Below are positions 49,316 to 58,167 of a DNA stretch of 64,000 nt, piece by piece. The position numbers and the translations under genes were made by a program. The notes below the pieces were generated by a model. The model was given only the letters and a program-made list of their open reading frames with translations, had not been told where the DNA came from and made no database searches. This DNA is from Domibacillus indicus (GTDB lineage: Bacteria; Bacillota; Bacilli; Bacillales; Domibacillaceae). Position 1 is the stretch's first letter; every line of letters begins with the position of its first letter. The stretch is taken from positions 310,001-374,000 of the forward strand of contig NZ_LAJB01000003.1 in NCBI RefSeq assembly GCF_000970685.1, given 5' to 3'.

Positions 49316-50458
49316 ATGATTTTCACCTCACAGTTCTGGCTGTCTATTACGTTTTTCGCTTTTTATTTTTCGTGGGGCATTTTTATGCCATATTGGAATG
49401 CCTGGCTTGTTTCCGAGAAACATCTGCCCGTTGAAACAGCTTCTTCACTCATTGCGGCCGGATTGCTTGTCCGGGCTGCATCTACCTTTTTTCTTTATCC
49501 GGCAGTGAGCGCAAAATACCCGGCTGGAACACTCTTAAAATGGTTCACAGTTGCCGCGGCTCTTCTTTCTCTTTTCTTTATTCCAGCTTCCGGCTATGGA
49601 ACGCTTCTGCTCATTATGGTGGCATTCAGTCTGGTTTATCCGGTTATTATGCCTATGGCGGACAGCATGGGCGCTCTTTTAATGAAAACAGAGAAGATAC
49701 ATTACGGGAAAAGCCGATCCTGGGGCTCGATCGGCTACACGGCTGCCGTTTTTCTTATCGGTATCGTAACCGCTATTTTTACTGACGCAGCGATTTTATA
49801 TATGCTCATTGGAAGCTTGCTGTTTATGGCTGCAGCCGCTTTTTATTATATGCCTCCGGTGCTCAGGGAACGCGGAAATCTCCGGCGTGTTCCGCTTCGC
49901 CAGCTGTTTCGTTCGCGGCGGTTTGTAACAGCACTTATCATCTGTATTTTGATTCAGGGAGCACATGCTGCTTACTATAATTACGGCGTTCTGTATTTGC
50001 AGCATCTCGGTGTCAGCAGTGTCTGGACAGGTGTTATCTTAAATATTGCAGTTGCCGCAGAAATTATTTTCTTTAGTGTAGCGGACCGGTTTTTGCGCCA
50101 TGTTTCCGTCCCCGTCATGTTTACATGGGCGGCATGTGCGGCTGTGCTCCGCTGGTCAGCCATGTTTTTATTTCCGACAGTTGCCGTTTATGTTTTTGTG
50201 CAGGTATTTCATGCATTTACTTTTGGGCTTGCCCATTACGCGTTCATCCGGCTGCTGTATCAGGAATTTGACTCTTCGGAAATCCCGGCTGCCCAGGGTG
50301 TATATTCTTCACTTGGAATGGGATTAAGTACAGCAATTTTAACTTTTGGGGCAGGCTATTTATATGAAATAGAACCCCGCCTTGCTTTTTTAAGTATGGC
50401 TGTGTTTGCTCTTCCGGCTGTATTCATTAGTTTATTAATCATAAAAGGAAAAAGCTAA
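49316..50458 (+). CDS. MFS transporter of the HcaT/PPP type
   Basis: A 380-residue protein with about 12 hydrophobic helices. The motif KSRSWGSIGYTAAVFLIG after helix 4 and the N-terminal WGIFMPYWNAWL are typical of the 3-phenylpropionate/HcaT-like MFS subgroup. AAAGGAAG precedes ATG 49316. The substrate cannot be told from sequence. The M20 amidohydrolase follows 78 bases later, so the two may share a pathway. Confidence 0.85.
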   Translation: MIFTSQFWLSITFFAFYFSWGIFMPYWNAWLVSEKHLPVETASSLIAAGLLVRAASTFFLYPAVSAKYPAGTLLKWFTVAAALLSLFFIPASGYGTLLLIMVAFSLVYPVIMPMADSMGALLMKTEKIHYGKSRSWGSIGYTAAVFLIGIVTAIFTDAAILYMLIGSLLFMAAAAFYYMPPVLRERGNLRRVPLRQLFRSRRFVTALIICILIQGAHAAYYNYGVLYLQHLGVSSVWTGVILNIAVAAEIIFFSVADRFLRHVSVPVMFTWAACAAVLRWSAMFLFPTVAVYVFVQVFHAFTFGLAHYAFIRLLYQEFDSSEIPAAQGVYSSLGMGLSTAILTFGAGYLYEIEPRLAFLSMAVFALPAVFISLLIIKGKS

Positions 50459-50536
50459 GAATTTTCAGTATTTTTTAAGCCAAATATATTGTTTTCGCTT
50501 ATACTAATAGAAAGAATGACTGGAGGAGGGCTTGCG

Positions 50537-51661
50537 ATGGCTCAAACAGACCTGACATTTGAAAATAGACTTCTTGAGATTTTCGAACATTTGCATGCAC
50601 ATCCAGAAATCAGCTGGAAAGAAACAAAAACGACCGCCTATATATCGGAGCTGCTGAATAAAGAAGGAATCCGCTCTTATACATTTGATGACTGTACCGG
50701 CCTTATTGCAGAAATCGGCAGCGGGTCGCCGGTAGTGGCGGTACGTGCTGATATTGATGCTCTGTGGCAGCAGGTGGATGGAGAATTTCGCGCCAACCAC
50801 TCATGCGGGCATGATGCACATATGTCGATTGTCATCGGGGCAATTTTAACGCTAAAGGATGAAATAGCGGACGGAGATGGAACAGTCCGGTTTATCTTTC
50901 AGCCGGCGGAAGAGACAGGCACCGGAGCCTTGAAAATGGTCAGCAAGGGCGTGGTCGATGATGTCGATTATTTATTCGGTATTCATCTTCGCCCCATTGA
51001 AGAAGTTCCTTTTGGACAAATCACCTCATCCGTTCACCACGGCGCTGTTGCTTTTTTAAACGGAAAAGTGATCGGTGACGATGCGCATGGAGCACGGCCT
51101 CATCAGGGAGTCAATGCGATTGAAGTAATGTCTTCTTTAAGCCGGCAGTTAAATACGATTAACTTTTCGCCTTTTGAACCGTATTCAGCGAAAATGACAC
51201 GGATTGAAGCAGGCGGCCAGAGCTTAAACATTATTCCCGGCTCTGGAAAATTCGGGCTTGATGTCCGGGCCCAGCGCAACAAAGTGCTGCTGGAGCTTCA
51301 AAAAGCCGTAGAGCATAAGATTGAACAGATCAGCCTGCTGTATGAAGTGAAAATTGATTACGAGTGGATGGATTTCACTCCCGCTGCGGAAGTATCTGAA
51401 GATGCAGAAGCCTTTTTACGCAAAGGGATTATTGAGGTATGCGGCAAAGAAGCGCTGGCTGAACCGCTTATCACATCCGGCAGCGATGACTTTCATTTTT
51501 ATACCATTAAACGCCCGCACATCAAAGCATGCATGATGGGGCTTGGCTCGGGCCTTACTCCCGGACTGCACCACCCCTATATGACGTTTGACAGGCGAAT
51601 TATTAAAATTGGCGCTGAAACATTGGCTGCCAGTGTAAAGCATGCCTTAAAAGACGGATAA
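50537..51661 (+). CDS. amhX: M20 family amidohydrolase, AmhX-like
   Basis: A 374-residue metal-dependent amidohydrolase. Metal-binding pieces are NHSCGHDAHMS, QPAEETGTGA, FGIHLRP and SGSDDFHF. A dimerisation lid follows near residues 180-290. The start is ATG 50537 with GGAGGAGGG six bases upstream; the ORF extends further without a site. Substrates of AmhX-type enzymes are N-acyl amino acids or amides; the exact one is unknown. Confidence 0.83.
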   Translation: MAQTDLTFENRLLEIFEHLHAHPEISWKETKTTAYISELLNKEGIRSYTFDDCTGLIAEIGSGSPVVAVRADIDALWQQVDGEFRANHSCGHDAHMSIVIGAILTLKDEIADGDGTVRFIFQPAEETGTGALKMVSKGVVDDVDYLFGIHLRPIEEVPFGQITSSVHHGAVAFLNGKVIGDDAHGARPHQGVNAIEVMSSLSRQLNTINFSPFEPYSAKMTRIEAGGQSLNIIPGSGKFGLDVRAQRNKVLLELQKAVEHKIEQISLLYEVKIDYEWMDFTPAAEVSEDAEAFLRKGIIEVCGKEALAEPLITSGSDDFHFYTIKRPHIKACMMGLGSGLTPGLHHPYMTFDRRIIKIGAETLAASVKHALKDG

Positions 51662-51664
51662 AGA

Positions 51665-51699
51665 AAATCCGCAGTGACATGAGTCTACTGCGGGTTTTT
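51665..51699. terminator. Bidirectional terminator between convergent genes
   Basis: CCGCAGT and ACTGCGG form the stem with AAAA and TTTTT on the flanks, just after the amhX stop and overlapping the stop of the kinase-like gene. Confidence 0.85.
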
Positions 51700-52323
51700 C
51701 GCGTGATCCGGCCGGTGAACCGGCAATAACCGTTTTTTGTATAAAATACCGATCATATTCAAAAGATATTTTGGCCATCTTTTTGGAAAGAAAGGCTTTG
51801 TGTAATACGTCGAATACGCCGCTTTAATATCTTCCCAATTCATGCAGTCCTTTGTCTGGCGAAAACGGGCAACATCGATAATCATAACGCTTCCTGCCTC
51901 TGTAATCATGATGTTTCGCAAATGAACATCAGAAGGATTGAGTCCTCGTTTCCTGGCGGCTGAAAGAGCGTAGTCAGCTTCCTGAATATGCCGGGCAGAA
52001 ATATCAATTCCTTCCTCGAGACATTGAAAAAAGGTTTTTCCTTCTACCCAGTCAATAACAATATACGTGCCTCCTGACTCATGCAGAGCCGGAAAGTGAG
52101 AGATTCCCGAAAGAAGACGGTAAATATCAGCTTCTTCTTTTGCGATATGAACCTTATCGGGATAAAACACTTTAAGCGCCTTCTCCGTTCCTTCAATGCG
52201 GAATACAGCTGCACTTCTTCCCTCTCCGGCAAATACCAGCTTTTCATTATCGGCGAGTGGCCGCCAGTGTCCTCCCTGCCGCTTGAATCGAACACTTTCT
52301 GCGAGATGCTTATACCGCTTCAT
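51685..52323 (-). CDS. Small protein-kinase-fold protein (YrzF-like)
   Basis: A 212-residue protein with reduced kinase-like motifs: GEGRSAAVFRI as a glycine loop, ALKVF with the ATP Lys, SDVHLRNIMI as the catalytic loop (Asp in place of HRD) and MIIDVARF as the metal-binding DFG equivalent. It resembles Rio/Bud32-type small kinases and B. subtilis YrzF. ATG 52323 is preferred (GAGGA six bases upstream). Substrate and role are unknown. Confidence 0.75.
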   Translation of the reverse strand: MKRYKHLAESVRFKRQGGHWRPLADNEKLVFAGEGRSAAVFRIEGTEKALKVFYPDKVHIAKEEADIYRLLSGISHFPALHESGGTYIVIDWVEGKTFFQCLEEGIDISARHIQEADYALSAARKRGLNPSDVHLRNIMITEAGSVMIIDVARFRQTKDCMNWEDIKAAYSTYYTKPFFPKRWPKYLLNMIGILYKKRLLPVHRPDHAKNPQ

Positions 52324-52484
52324 GCTCATTCCTCTTTTCTGCTTTCTTCTATTATATACGCCCGGGAGACCAAAAACGATTCATTTGTTTATCTAGTCTT
52401 CCCGATCTTACCGCCTTTTTTTCAATCAATGCCTCTGCCTCCTTAAAAAAATTGAAGCCCTGTCCCAAAAAGTGAAATATAAAA

Positions 52485-52511
52485 AACCGGCTCGGATAAA
52501 ACCGGCCGGTT
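52485..52511. terminator. Terminator downstream of the LysM-LysM-3D gene
   Basis: AACCGGC and GCCGGTT flank a 13-nt loop, with T-runs on both strands (TTTTTTAT on minus). Confidence 0.8.
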
Positions 52512-52525
52512 TTTTTATTAGCTGA

Positions 52526-53290
52526 TTAGTTAAGGATCGTTACGTTAACTGTACGTACGCCCCAGCTGTATGCAGCGTCATTGTTTGGTACATGAAGATC
52601 AATTTTATTGCCTTTAATCGCGCCGCCTGTATCGCCGGCAATTGCTTCACCGTAGCCTTCAACATATACACGTGTGCCTAGCGGGATAACATTAGGATCA
52701 ACCGCGATGACTTTTTTGTTTGGCTGGCTGCGAAGGTCAATACCTGTCGCTGTGATCCCTGAGCAGCCGGCACATTCTGCTGTGTATGCAGTTGCAGTCA
52801 CTGTAATTGTTTTACCCTGCGGTGCTGACTCCTGTACAGGCTGGGCAGCTGCTTGTGTTGTGTGCTGTGCTGGTGCTGATGCTGCTTGTACCGGTGCAGC
52901 TGATCCGTTGGTTGACAATTGCTCGCCTGGATAAATTAGATTTGATGACAGGCCGTTAATTGACTTTAATGATTCAACGGAGATGCCGTGTGCTGTTGCA
53001 ATTTTGAAAAGCGTATCACCGGCTTTAACTGTGTATGTACCATTGCCGCTTGATGCTGCCTGTGCTGTGCCGCCTGAACCAGATGTTTGAATTGTTTCGC
53101 CGGCATAAATCATGTTTGAAGATAGTCCGTTTGCTGCTTTTAATTGGTCAACTGTTGTACCCGTTTTTTGAGAGATGCTCCATAATGTGTCGCCTGATTG
53201 TACTGTATATGAGCTAGCTGATGCAGCAGTACCGAATACGCCGCCGCTGATTACTGTTGTTGCTGCTAGTGCCATGATTTGCTTTTTCAT
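52526..53290 (-). CDS. Secreted LysM-LysM-3D domain wall protein, YocH-like
   Basis: A 254-residue wall-binding protein: signal peptide (MKKQIMALAATTVI...ASA), two LysM domains (SYTVQSGDTLWSISQ; TYTVKAGDTLFKIATAHG), a Gln/Ala/Pro linker and a C-terminal 3D domain with the three conserved Asp (IAVDPNVIPLG; AGDTGGAIKG; KIDLHV). YocH-type proteins are muramidase-like and controlled by WalRK. ATG 53290 has AGGAGG ten bases upstream. A leader of about 175 nt precedes it. The neighbouring gene upstream is a one-LysM paralogue. Confidence 0.9.
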   Translation of the reverse strand: MKKQIMALAATTVISGGVFGTAASASSYTVQSGDTLWSISQKTGTTVDQLKAANGLSSNMIYAGETIQTSGSGGTAQAASSGNGTYTVKAGDTLFKIATAHGISVESLKSINGLSSNLIYPGEQLSTNGSAAPVQAASAPAQHTTQAAAQPVQESAPQGKTITVTATAYTAECAGCSGITATGIDLRSQPNKKVIAVDPNVIPLGTRVYVEGYGEAIAGDTGGAIKGNKIDLHVPNNDAAYSWGVRTVNVTILN

Positions 53291-53480
53291 AATAGAAAAA
53301 CCTCCTGGATTGTTCCTGCCGGCATGACGTGGCATGCGTACGCAAGAATTTTTTACACTTTGCTTTCCGTGACTGTAGGGACAACAACTAATTTATATAA
53401 AAGCGCGATAAGCGCTTGATTGAGGACGCCTTTCCCCGGATGGCCGTTTTTCTTCAACGACCTAACGAGATTCATTGTAG
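53291..53480 (-). promoter_or_regulatory. Extended -10 promoter and long leader of the YocH-like gene
   Basis: On the minus strand TGCTACAAT (53482-53474) is an extended -10 element without a clear -35. The predicted leader of about 175 nt contains a small hairpin AAGCGC/GCGCTT (53401-53417) followed by UUAUAUAAA, and a 10-base palindrome TGCGTACGCA near the ribosome binding site. I tested it by eye against the ydaO/c-di-AMP riboswitch and found no match. Confidence 0.4.
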
Positions 53481-53604
53481 CACGCCAAAGAGTGTAATGT
53501 TTTTAAAAGAAAGTTACGCTTTTATGTTCAAATATGACGTTCTTATTACATAAAAGCGTTTACCTCGAATTCGTAATAATTCCGTCACATATAAACCAAT
53601 TACA

Positions 53605-53638
53605 TACAAAAAAGGGGAGCCGGCCTGCGCCAGCTCCC
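53605..53638 (-). terminator. Terminator of the LysM-3D gene
   Basis: On the minus strand GGGAGC-T-GGC pairs with GCC-G-GCTCCC and is followed by CTTTTTTG, 9 bases after the stop. Confidence 0.85.
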
Positions 53639-53646
53639 TTGACAAT

Positions 53647-54198
53647 TTATTTTAAAATTTGAACTTTTACTGTGCGCACGCCCCAGTTTCTTGCTTTTTG
53701 TGACGTAGACATATGCACATCGATTTTATTTCCTTTAATAGCGCCGCCAGTATCACCGGCAACCGCCTCACCGTAGCCTTCAACATATACTTTTGTGCCA
53801 AGCGGAATCACTTTAGGATCCACGGCAATGACTTTTGCATTTGGGTTTTTCTTTAAGTTAATGCCTGTTGCAGTAATGCCGGAGCATCCGCTGCAATATG
53901 CAGTATACGCAGTTGATTTAACTGTAAGTTCTTTTTGAACGCTTTTTGTGCTTGATTGTGGCGCCGGAGCAGAAGTTGCGGCTGCCGTGCTGCCGATAGA
54001 AAGCTTTTGTCCAATTTTAATAGTGTTAGAGGAAAGGCTGTTCCACTTCTTCAATTGATCTACCGTTGTACTGTAGCGTTTTGAAATACCGTAAAGCGTA
54101 TCACCTTTTTGAACCGTGTAAGTAGCGGCTGCTGCTTGTGCCGCAGAAGCTGAAAAAATCATCATTGCAGCAAGAAAAGACATGGCCATTTTTTTCAC
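53647..54198 (-). CDS. Secreted LysM-3D domain wall protein
   Basis: A 183-residue paralogue of the next gene: signal peptide (MKKMAMSFLAAMMIF...AQA), one LysM (TYTVQKGDTLYGISKRYS) and a 3D domain (IAVDPKVIPLG; AGDTGGAIKG; KIDVHM). The 3D halves of the two proteins are close to identical, the LysM parts less so. AGGAGG lies upstream. A WalR-type box sits about 55 bases before the start. Confidence 0.9.
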   Translation of the reverse strand: MKKMAMSFLAAMMIFSASAAQAAAATYTVQKGDTLYGISKRYSTTVDQLKKWNSLSSNTIKIGQKLSIGSTAAATSAPAPQSSTKSVQKELTVKSTAYTAYCSGCSGITATGINLKKNPNAKVIAVDPKVIPLGTKVYVEGYGEAVAGDTGGAIKGNKIDVHMSTSQKARNWGVRTVKVQILK

Positions 54199-54217
54199 GT
54201 ATCATTACCTCCTAGTT

Positions 54218-54244
54218 TTGTAACACGAGATTGATTGTAACACG
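54218..54244 (-). repeat. 10-bp direct repeat in the 5' region of the LysM-3D gene
   Basis: TTGTAACACG occurs at 54218-54227 and 54235-54244, 17 bases apart, just upstream of the AGGAGG. It may be a regulator site or part of the leader. Confidence 0.45.
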
Positions 54245-54249
54245 GTTCT

Positions 54250-54266
54250 GTTTCAAGACTATTACA
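54250..54266 (-). promoter_or_regulatory. Candidate WalR box
   Basis: On the minus strand TGTAAT, 5 bases and TGAAAC match TGTWAH-N5-TGTWAH at 11 of 12 positions. YocH-type genes belong to the WalRK regulon in B. subtilis. Confidence 0.5.
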
Positions 54267-54327
54267 CTACGATGTTCGTTATATTACATTAACATTTCTG
54301 ATTTTTAATAATTCTGACAATTTAAAA

Positions 54328-54360
54328 ATAGACCAATAATATGAATTATTATTGGTCGAT
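54328..54360. promoter_or_regulatory. Operator-like palindrome over the -35 region
   Basis: ATAGACCAATAAT and ATTATTGGTCGAT form 13-bp half-sites (12 matching) around 7 bases. The right half contains the -35 element TTGGTC of the next operon. Size and symmetry suit a TetR-type dimer repressor. No regulator gene lies alongside. Confidence 0.65.
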
Positions 54361-54381
54361 CTAACAATAGTTGTATATAAT
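54352..54381 (+). promoter_or_regulatory. Sigma-A promoter of the YknW/YknX-like pair
   Basis: TTGGTC (54352-54357), an 18-base spacer and TATAAT (54376-54381), 44 bases before the start codon. Confidence 0.6.
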
Positions 54382-54424
54382 GAAAATTGATCTATTTATA
54401 TTCTACTTGATGGGAGATTTTGCA

Positions 54425-55087
54425 ATGATTTATCGGCTTCAGCTTTTCAAAGGGCTGTTTCGTACTACTCATGAACTCGCACAGCTATCACAGGCCGAAA
54501 AAATTCGCGGTTTATGGACAAAATTTTCATTACTGGTTTTCATTAGTTTCCTTTTGTCCTTGCTTGCCGGCGCCTTGGGCATACAAAGTGAAACCATTTC
54601 CACTTACATGGCCAAATCCGATATATATACATATGAATGGCTGAAACTTCTATTTACAGCGGGTTCGGGGCTTGCAGGGCTGCTGCTTCCTTTTTTCTTT
54701 ATTTTTATCCCGGCTCTTCTATTCTGGACATTTCTAGAATTAGAGTTTAAAAAATTAATCGCCCTGCAGTGCATGGTATTTTTAATTTATTTGGTTGAAT
54801 TCGCGCTGCTGATCATATGGAATGTGTTTTTTTCTATTCCACGTGATTCCTCGCCTTTTTCATTGGGTGTTCTGGCCCAGTATGCAACAGACAACGTAAT
54901 TGCCATTCGTTTTTTCAGCTTTATTTCTATTTTTCAAATCTGGATTCTTGTTATTCAATATCGTTTTTTACGTGCATCGCAAGCAAGAAAACCTCTTTTC
55001 GTTTTCTTCATGGTATTTTTGATCGGTCTTGCATTCTGGATTCTAGCAACATTGTTTACATCGATTCATGTCGAAAACTTGTTTTAA
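54425..55087 (+). CDS. Yip1-like/YknW-like membrane protein
   Basis: A 220-residue membrane protein with about five or six hydrophobic helices, starting MIYRLQLFKGLFRTTHELAQLSQAEKIRG. ATG 54425 has GGGAGA seven bases upstream. In size and topology it resembles YknW, which assembles the YknXYZ exporter in B. subtilis. The next gene is an adaptor of the YknX kind, 18 bases downstream. The relationship is inferred from context and topology. Confidence 0.65.
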   Translation: MIYRLQLFKGLFRTTHELAQLSQAEKIRGLWTKFSLLVFISFLLSLLAGALGIQSETISTYMAKSDIYTYEWLKLLFTAGSGLAGLLLPFFFIFIPALLFWTFLELEFKKLIALQCMVFLIYLVEFALLIIWNVFFSIPRDSSPFSLGVLAQYATDNVIAIRFFSFISIFQIWILVIQYRFLRASQARKPLFVFFMVFLIGLAFWILATLFTSIHVENLF

Positions 55088-55105
55088 CGAAGAGAGGTGG
55101 ACACA

Positions 55106-56380
55106 GTGAAAAAAATAAAAAAACAGGTCTGGCTCGTGGCAAGTGCCGCCGTTATAGCCGGGAATTTATATTTGATTTTTAAAGAAGACAGCAAAGCAGC
55201 ACGATCAGAATGGCTGACAGACTGGGATCGTTCCGAAACAGGTGACGTGGTACAATCTTTCTCCGCTGAAGGTGTAATCGTCCCTTCCGATGAATATCCG
55301 ATTTATTTTGATGAAAGCAAAGGCTCGCTCAAGCAGGTTTTTGTTAAAGAAGGCGATGCGATTGGACCGGGTACCGACTTATTTGAATACTCGTCTGACG
55401 GAATTGATGACGAAATTGCCCGCTTAACAGCAGAAAAAGAGCAAACGCAGCAGCAAATTTCCTTAATTGATAACCAGCTGAGCCAAATGCGTATTCTTTT
55501 ATCACAAGCTGAGAGCGAGGAAAGCGATAATTCTGCTACGGATATCCCTTCTTCTTATGATACTGACAGCGATAGTGACAGAGACACGAGCGTTACGATC
55601 ATTCAAAATGGTGATGCAAGTACAACGATTGAAAAAGATATCCTGCAGCAGGAAACCGAAAAACAAAAGCTTCAGGAAGAAGTGAAAAAGTACGATACAC
55701 TGATCGCCGCCCAGGAAGCGAAGAAAAGCAGCCTTATCGTGAAAAGTACAAGTGAGGGCTATGTAAAAGAAGTTGATACAAGCCTTAATAATCCATTGTT
55801 AATTATTAATTCATCGGTTCCTGCTGTGCAGGGTGTTTTGGATGAAAAGCAGGTTGCCAAAGCAGAAACAGGACAAAGAATTGAAGTGGCAGTTGATACA
55901 ACGCTCGGACAGTTCGGCGGCTCCCTGGACCTGGTCAGCTCATACCCTGAAGAGGAGCCGTCAGTAAAAAGAAAAAGCCTGTATCCTTACTCGGCCCAGC
56001 TGACAGATGGTGAAACAAGTGAGCTGTATCCAGGGTTGAAAGCGAACGTAAAAATTGTGACAGCTGAAGCAAGCGGTGCCGTAACGATTCCAAATACCGC
56101 TATTGTAAAGAAAAATAAAAAAGCGTATGCTGTCGTTTTAAACACGCAGGGACTTTTAGAGCGCCGGCAAATTGAAACCGACCTTCACGTTGATGGCATC
56201 TATCAAGTTACAAGCGGTGTAGAAGCCGGAGAAGTGATTGTCATTGACCCGCATGAGCTGGTTATGAAGCACGGCCCTTTCATTACACCGATTGATGCCG
56301 ACCATGTGAAAAAGAAACCGTGGAACGAGCTGTCCCGCACTGAAAAAATGAAATATACGCTTATGGGCTTTTTATCGTAA
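55106..56380 (+). CDS. HlyD/YknX-like membrane fusion protein
   Basis: A 424-residue periplasmic-adaptor-type protein: N-terminal membrane anchor (VWLVASAAVIAGNLYLIF), a split lipoyl/barrel-sandwich domain (VFVKEGDAIGPGTDLFEY and IVKSTSEGYVKEVDTSL), a coiled-coil hairpin (about 95-215) interrupted by a Ser/Asp-rich loop, and C-terminal beta domains (PGLKANVKIVTAEASGAVTIPNTAIV). GTG 55106 is chosen with GAGAGG eight bases upstream. The ATPase and permease genes expected for an ABC exporter are not adjacent. Confidence 0.85.
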   Translation: MKKIKKQVWLVASAAVIAGNLYLIFKEDSKAARSEWLTDWDRSETGDVVQSFSAEGVIVPSDEYPIYFDESKGSLKQVFVKEGDAIGPGTDLFEYSSDGIDDEIARLTAEKEQTQQQISLIDNQLSQMRILLSQAESEESDNSATDIPSSYDTDSDSDRDTSVTIIQNGDASTTIEKDILQQETEKQKLQEEVKKYDTLIAAQEAKKSSLIVKSTSEGYVKEVDTSLNNPLLIINSSVPAVQGVLDEKQVAKAETGQRIEVAVDTTLGQFGGSLDLVSSYPEEEPSVKRKSLYPYSAQLTDGETSELYPGLKANVKIVTAEASGAVTIPNTAIVKKNKKAYAVVLNTQGLLERRQIETDLHVDGIYQVTSGVEAGEVIVIDPHELVMKHGPFITPIDADHVKKKPWNELSRTEKMKYTLMGFLS

Positions 56381-56388
56381 GCATCCTG

Positions 56389-56418
56389 CTGCCTCTTTTA
56401 ATAAGAGGCAGTTTTTTT
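56389..56418 (+). terminator. Terminator downstream of the adaptor gene
   Basis: CTGCCTCTT and AAGAGGCAG form a perfect 9-bp stem with a 5-nt loop followed by seven T. Confidence 0.93.
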
Positions 56419-56486
56419 ATGTTTTCTTCCTTTATATTCTTTTATTCTGGTAAAATAGTAACAAAAGAGTCTATTTGGAGGAAAAA

Positions 56487-58166
56487 ATGAAAAATTATTC
56501 TTTAATTCTATTTACTGCCCTGCTCCTCTTCTGCTTGTTCCCCCCGTTTGTCTCCGAGGCGGAGGAAGCTGCTTCTGTGTATATGGAAACAACAGTCGAC
56601 ACGGTTTTCTTTACTTCGCCATCAGACAGCGAGAACCGGCAGGGAGTTTCGATTTCAGCCGGAACGAATGTCCTTTTAATCAGCCGTTCAGGCGAAGAAG
56701 CAACAGTCGAATGGAACGGCCAGATCGGATTTATCAATACCGCCTATCTTGCACCACCTGCCTCGGAACCTTCTGCTTCTAACGAAAAATCTGTGTCCGC
56801 TTCTGTACCGGCTGCAACTCTTTCTGAAGCCAGCACCGGAGCTTATTTTCAGCTTCTTTCAGATGCCGAGTTATTTGAACAGAAAGATGGGCAGATGGTG
56901 AAAGCAGGCCGCTTGCTTTCAGGAGAAATATGGAAGAAAAAAAGCTCGGAAAATGGCTATGTTTCTTTTATTTTGGGCAATGGCACCGCTTATGTAAAAG
57001 AGTCTGAAGTTTCCTATTTGCCTTCCGCCGCTCTTTCGGGCGGTGTTCAAACAGGAAAAGCGTACCGGAATAAAGTAATGATAAAAAAAACAGCCGAGCT
57101 TCTTTATTCGAAAAATGGGCAGCTTTCTGTCATGGCCCGTATGCTTCCGGGTGTTATGCTGGACACACGCGCCGCATATGGTGATTATTATATCGTCAGT
57201 ATCGGCGGCAGAAGCGCTTATGTCCGTAAAGCCGACACTGCCTTATATACAGGCAACTACGTGGACCCTTATAAAACCATTACCTACAGCCAGATGATTA
57301 AAGATTTAAAAGAAATTGTGCAGTGGCATCCTGATATCGCTTCGCTTGAAACCATCGGAAAATCCGTGGATGGCCGCGATTTGTATGCCCTGAAGCTTGG
57401 CACCGGCAAAGAAGAAGTATTGATCAATGCCTCCCACCATGCCCGCGAGCATATTACTACGAATGTAGTAATGGAAATGGCCGATCAATATGCGAGTCTT
57501 TATAAAACCAATGGCAGAATGAACGGATACAATGTTCAGTCTATTTTAAAGAAAACATCGCTTTATTTTGTCCCGATGGTGAATCCTGATGGTGTTTCTC
57601 TTGTTCAGCTTGGAGCGAACAGCGCAAAAAATAAAGCGGCTGCTTTAAAAATAAACGGCGGCAGCGCGAATTTTTCCGCCTGGAAAGCAAACGTACGCGG
57701 CGTTGATTTAAACCGCCAGTATCCGGCGACCTGGTCTACGATCTGCTGCAATCCTGGGAAGCCTTCTTCCCAAAATTACAAAGGTCCGAAACCGCTGAGT
57801 GAGCCCGAGGCCAAAGCAATGTACGATTTCACGTTAAAGCATTCCTTTAAAACGAGCGCTTCCTATCATAGCTCAGGACAAATTATTTTTTGGCATTTTC
57901 ATCAGTCCGGTGCGCGTAAAACACGTGATTATGCGTTAGCCAAAAAAGTAAGCGCCAAAACAGGCTACAGCCTGGTCGCTCCGCGTTCAAACCCGAGCGG
58001 CGGCGGATTTAATGACTGGTTTGTCCAAAACGAGCAGAAGCCTGGATTTACGATTGAAGTATCTCCATATGTCGGCAACCGTCCAGTCCCGCTCGTGTAC
58101 TTCTCAAGTATATGGAAACAAAACAATACCATCGGCTTAATGCTTGCAAATGAAACCATTAAATAA
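56487..58166 (+). CDS. Secreted M14 zinc carboxypeptidase with SH3-like domains
   Basis: A 559-residue exported peptidase. After a signal peptide (MKNYSLILFTALLLFCLF...SEA) come up to three SH3-type segments (about 30-255) and an M14 domain (about 270-555). Zinc ligands are HxxE in SHHAREH (His about 317, Glu about 320) and a His in SASYHSSGQ. NPDGV and the catalytic Glu in FTIEVSPY (about 523) are present. It resembles gamma-D-glutamyl-diamino acid endopeptidases such as YqgT, which cut peptidoglycan stem peptides. ATG 56487 fits GGAGG with 6 bases spacing. Confidence 0.87.
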   Translation: MKNYSLILFTALLLFCLFPPFVSEAEEAASVYMETTVDTVFFTSPSDSENRQGVSISAGTNVLLISRSGEEATVEWNGQIGFINTAYLAPPASEPSASNEKSVSASVPAATLSEASTGAYFQLLSDAELFEQKDGQMVKAGRLLSGEIWKKKSSENGYVSFILGNGTAYVKESEVSYLPSAALSGGVQTGKAYRNKVMIKKTAELLYSKNGQLSVMARMLPGVMLDTRAAYGDYYIVSIGGRSAYVRKADTALYTGNYVDPYKTITYSQMIKDLKEIVQWHPDIASLETIGKSVDGRDLYALKLGTGKEEVLINASHHAREHITTNVVMEMADQYASLYKTNGRMNGYNVQSILKKTSLYFVPMVNPDGVSLVQLGANSAKNKAAALKINGGSANFSAWKANVRGVDLNRQYPATWSTICCNPGKPSSQNYKGPKPLSEPEAKAMYDFTLKHSFKTSASYHSSGQIIFWHFHQSGARKTRDYALAKKVSAKTGYSLVAPRSNPSGGGFNDWFVQNEQKPGFTIEVSPYVGNRPVPLVYFSSIWKQNNTIGLMLANETIK

Positions 58167-58167
58167 A

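Noticed and set aside
53291-53480. ydaO/yuaA c-di-AMP riboswitch in front of the YocH-like gene
   Set aside because: The conserved pieces of that aptamer (for example the GACAGCUAAC segment) are not found in the leader.
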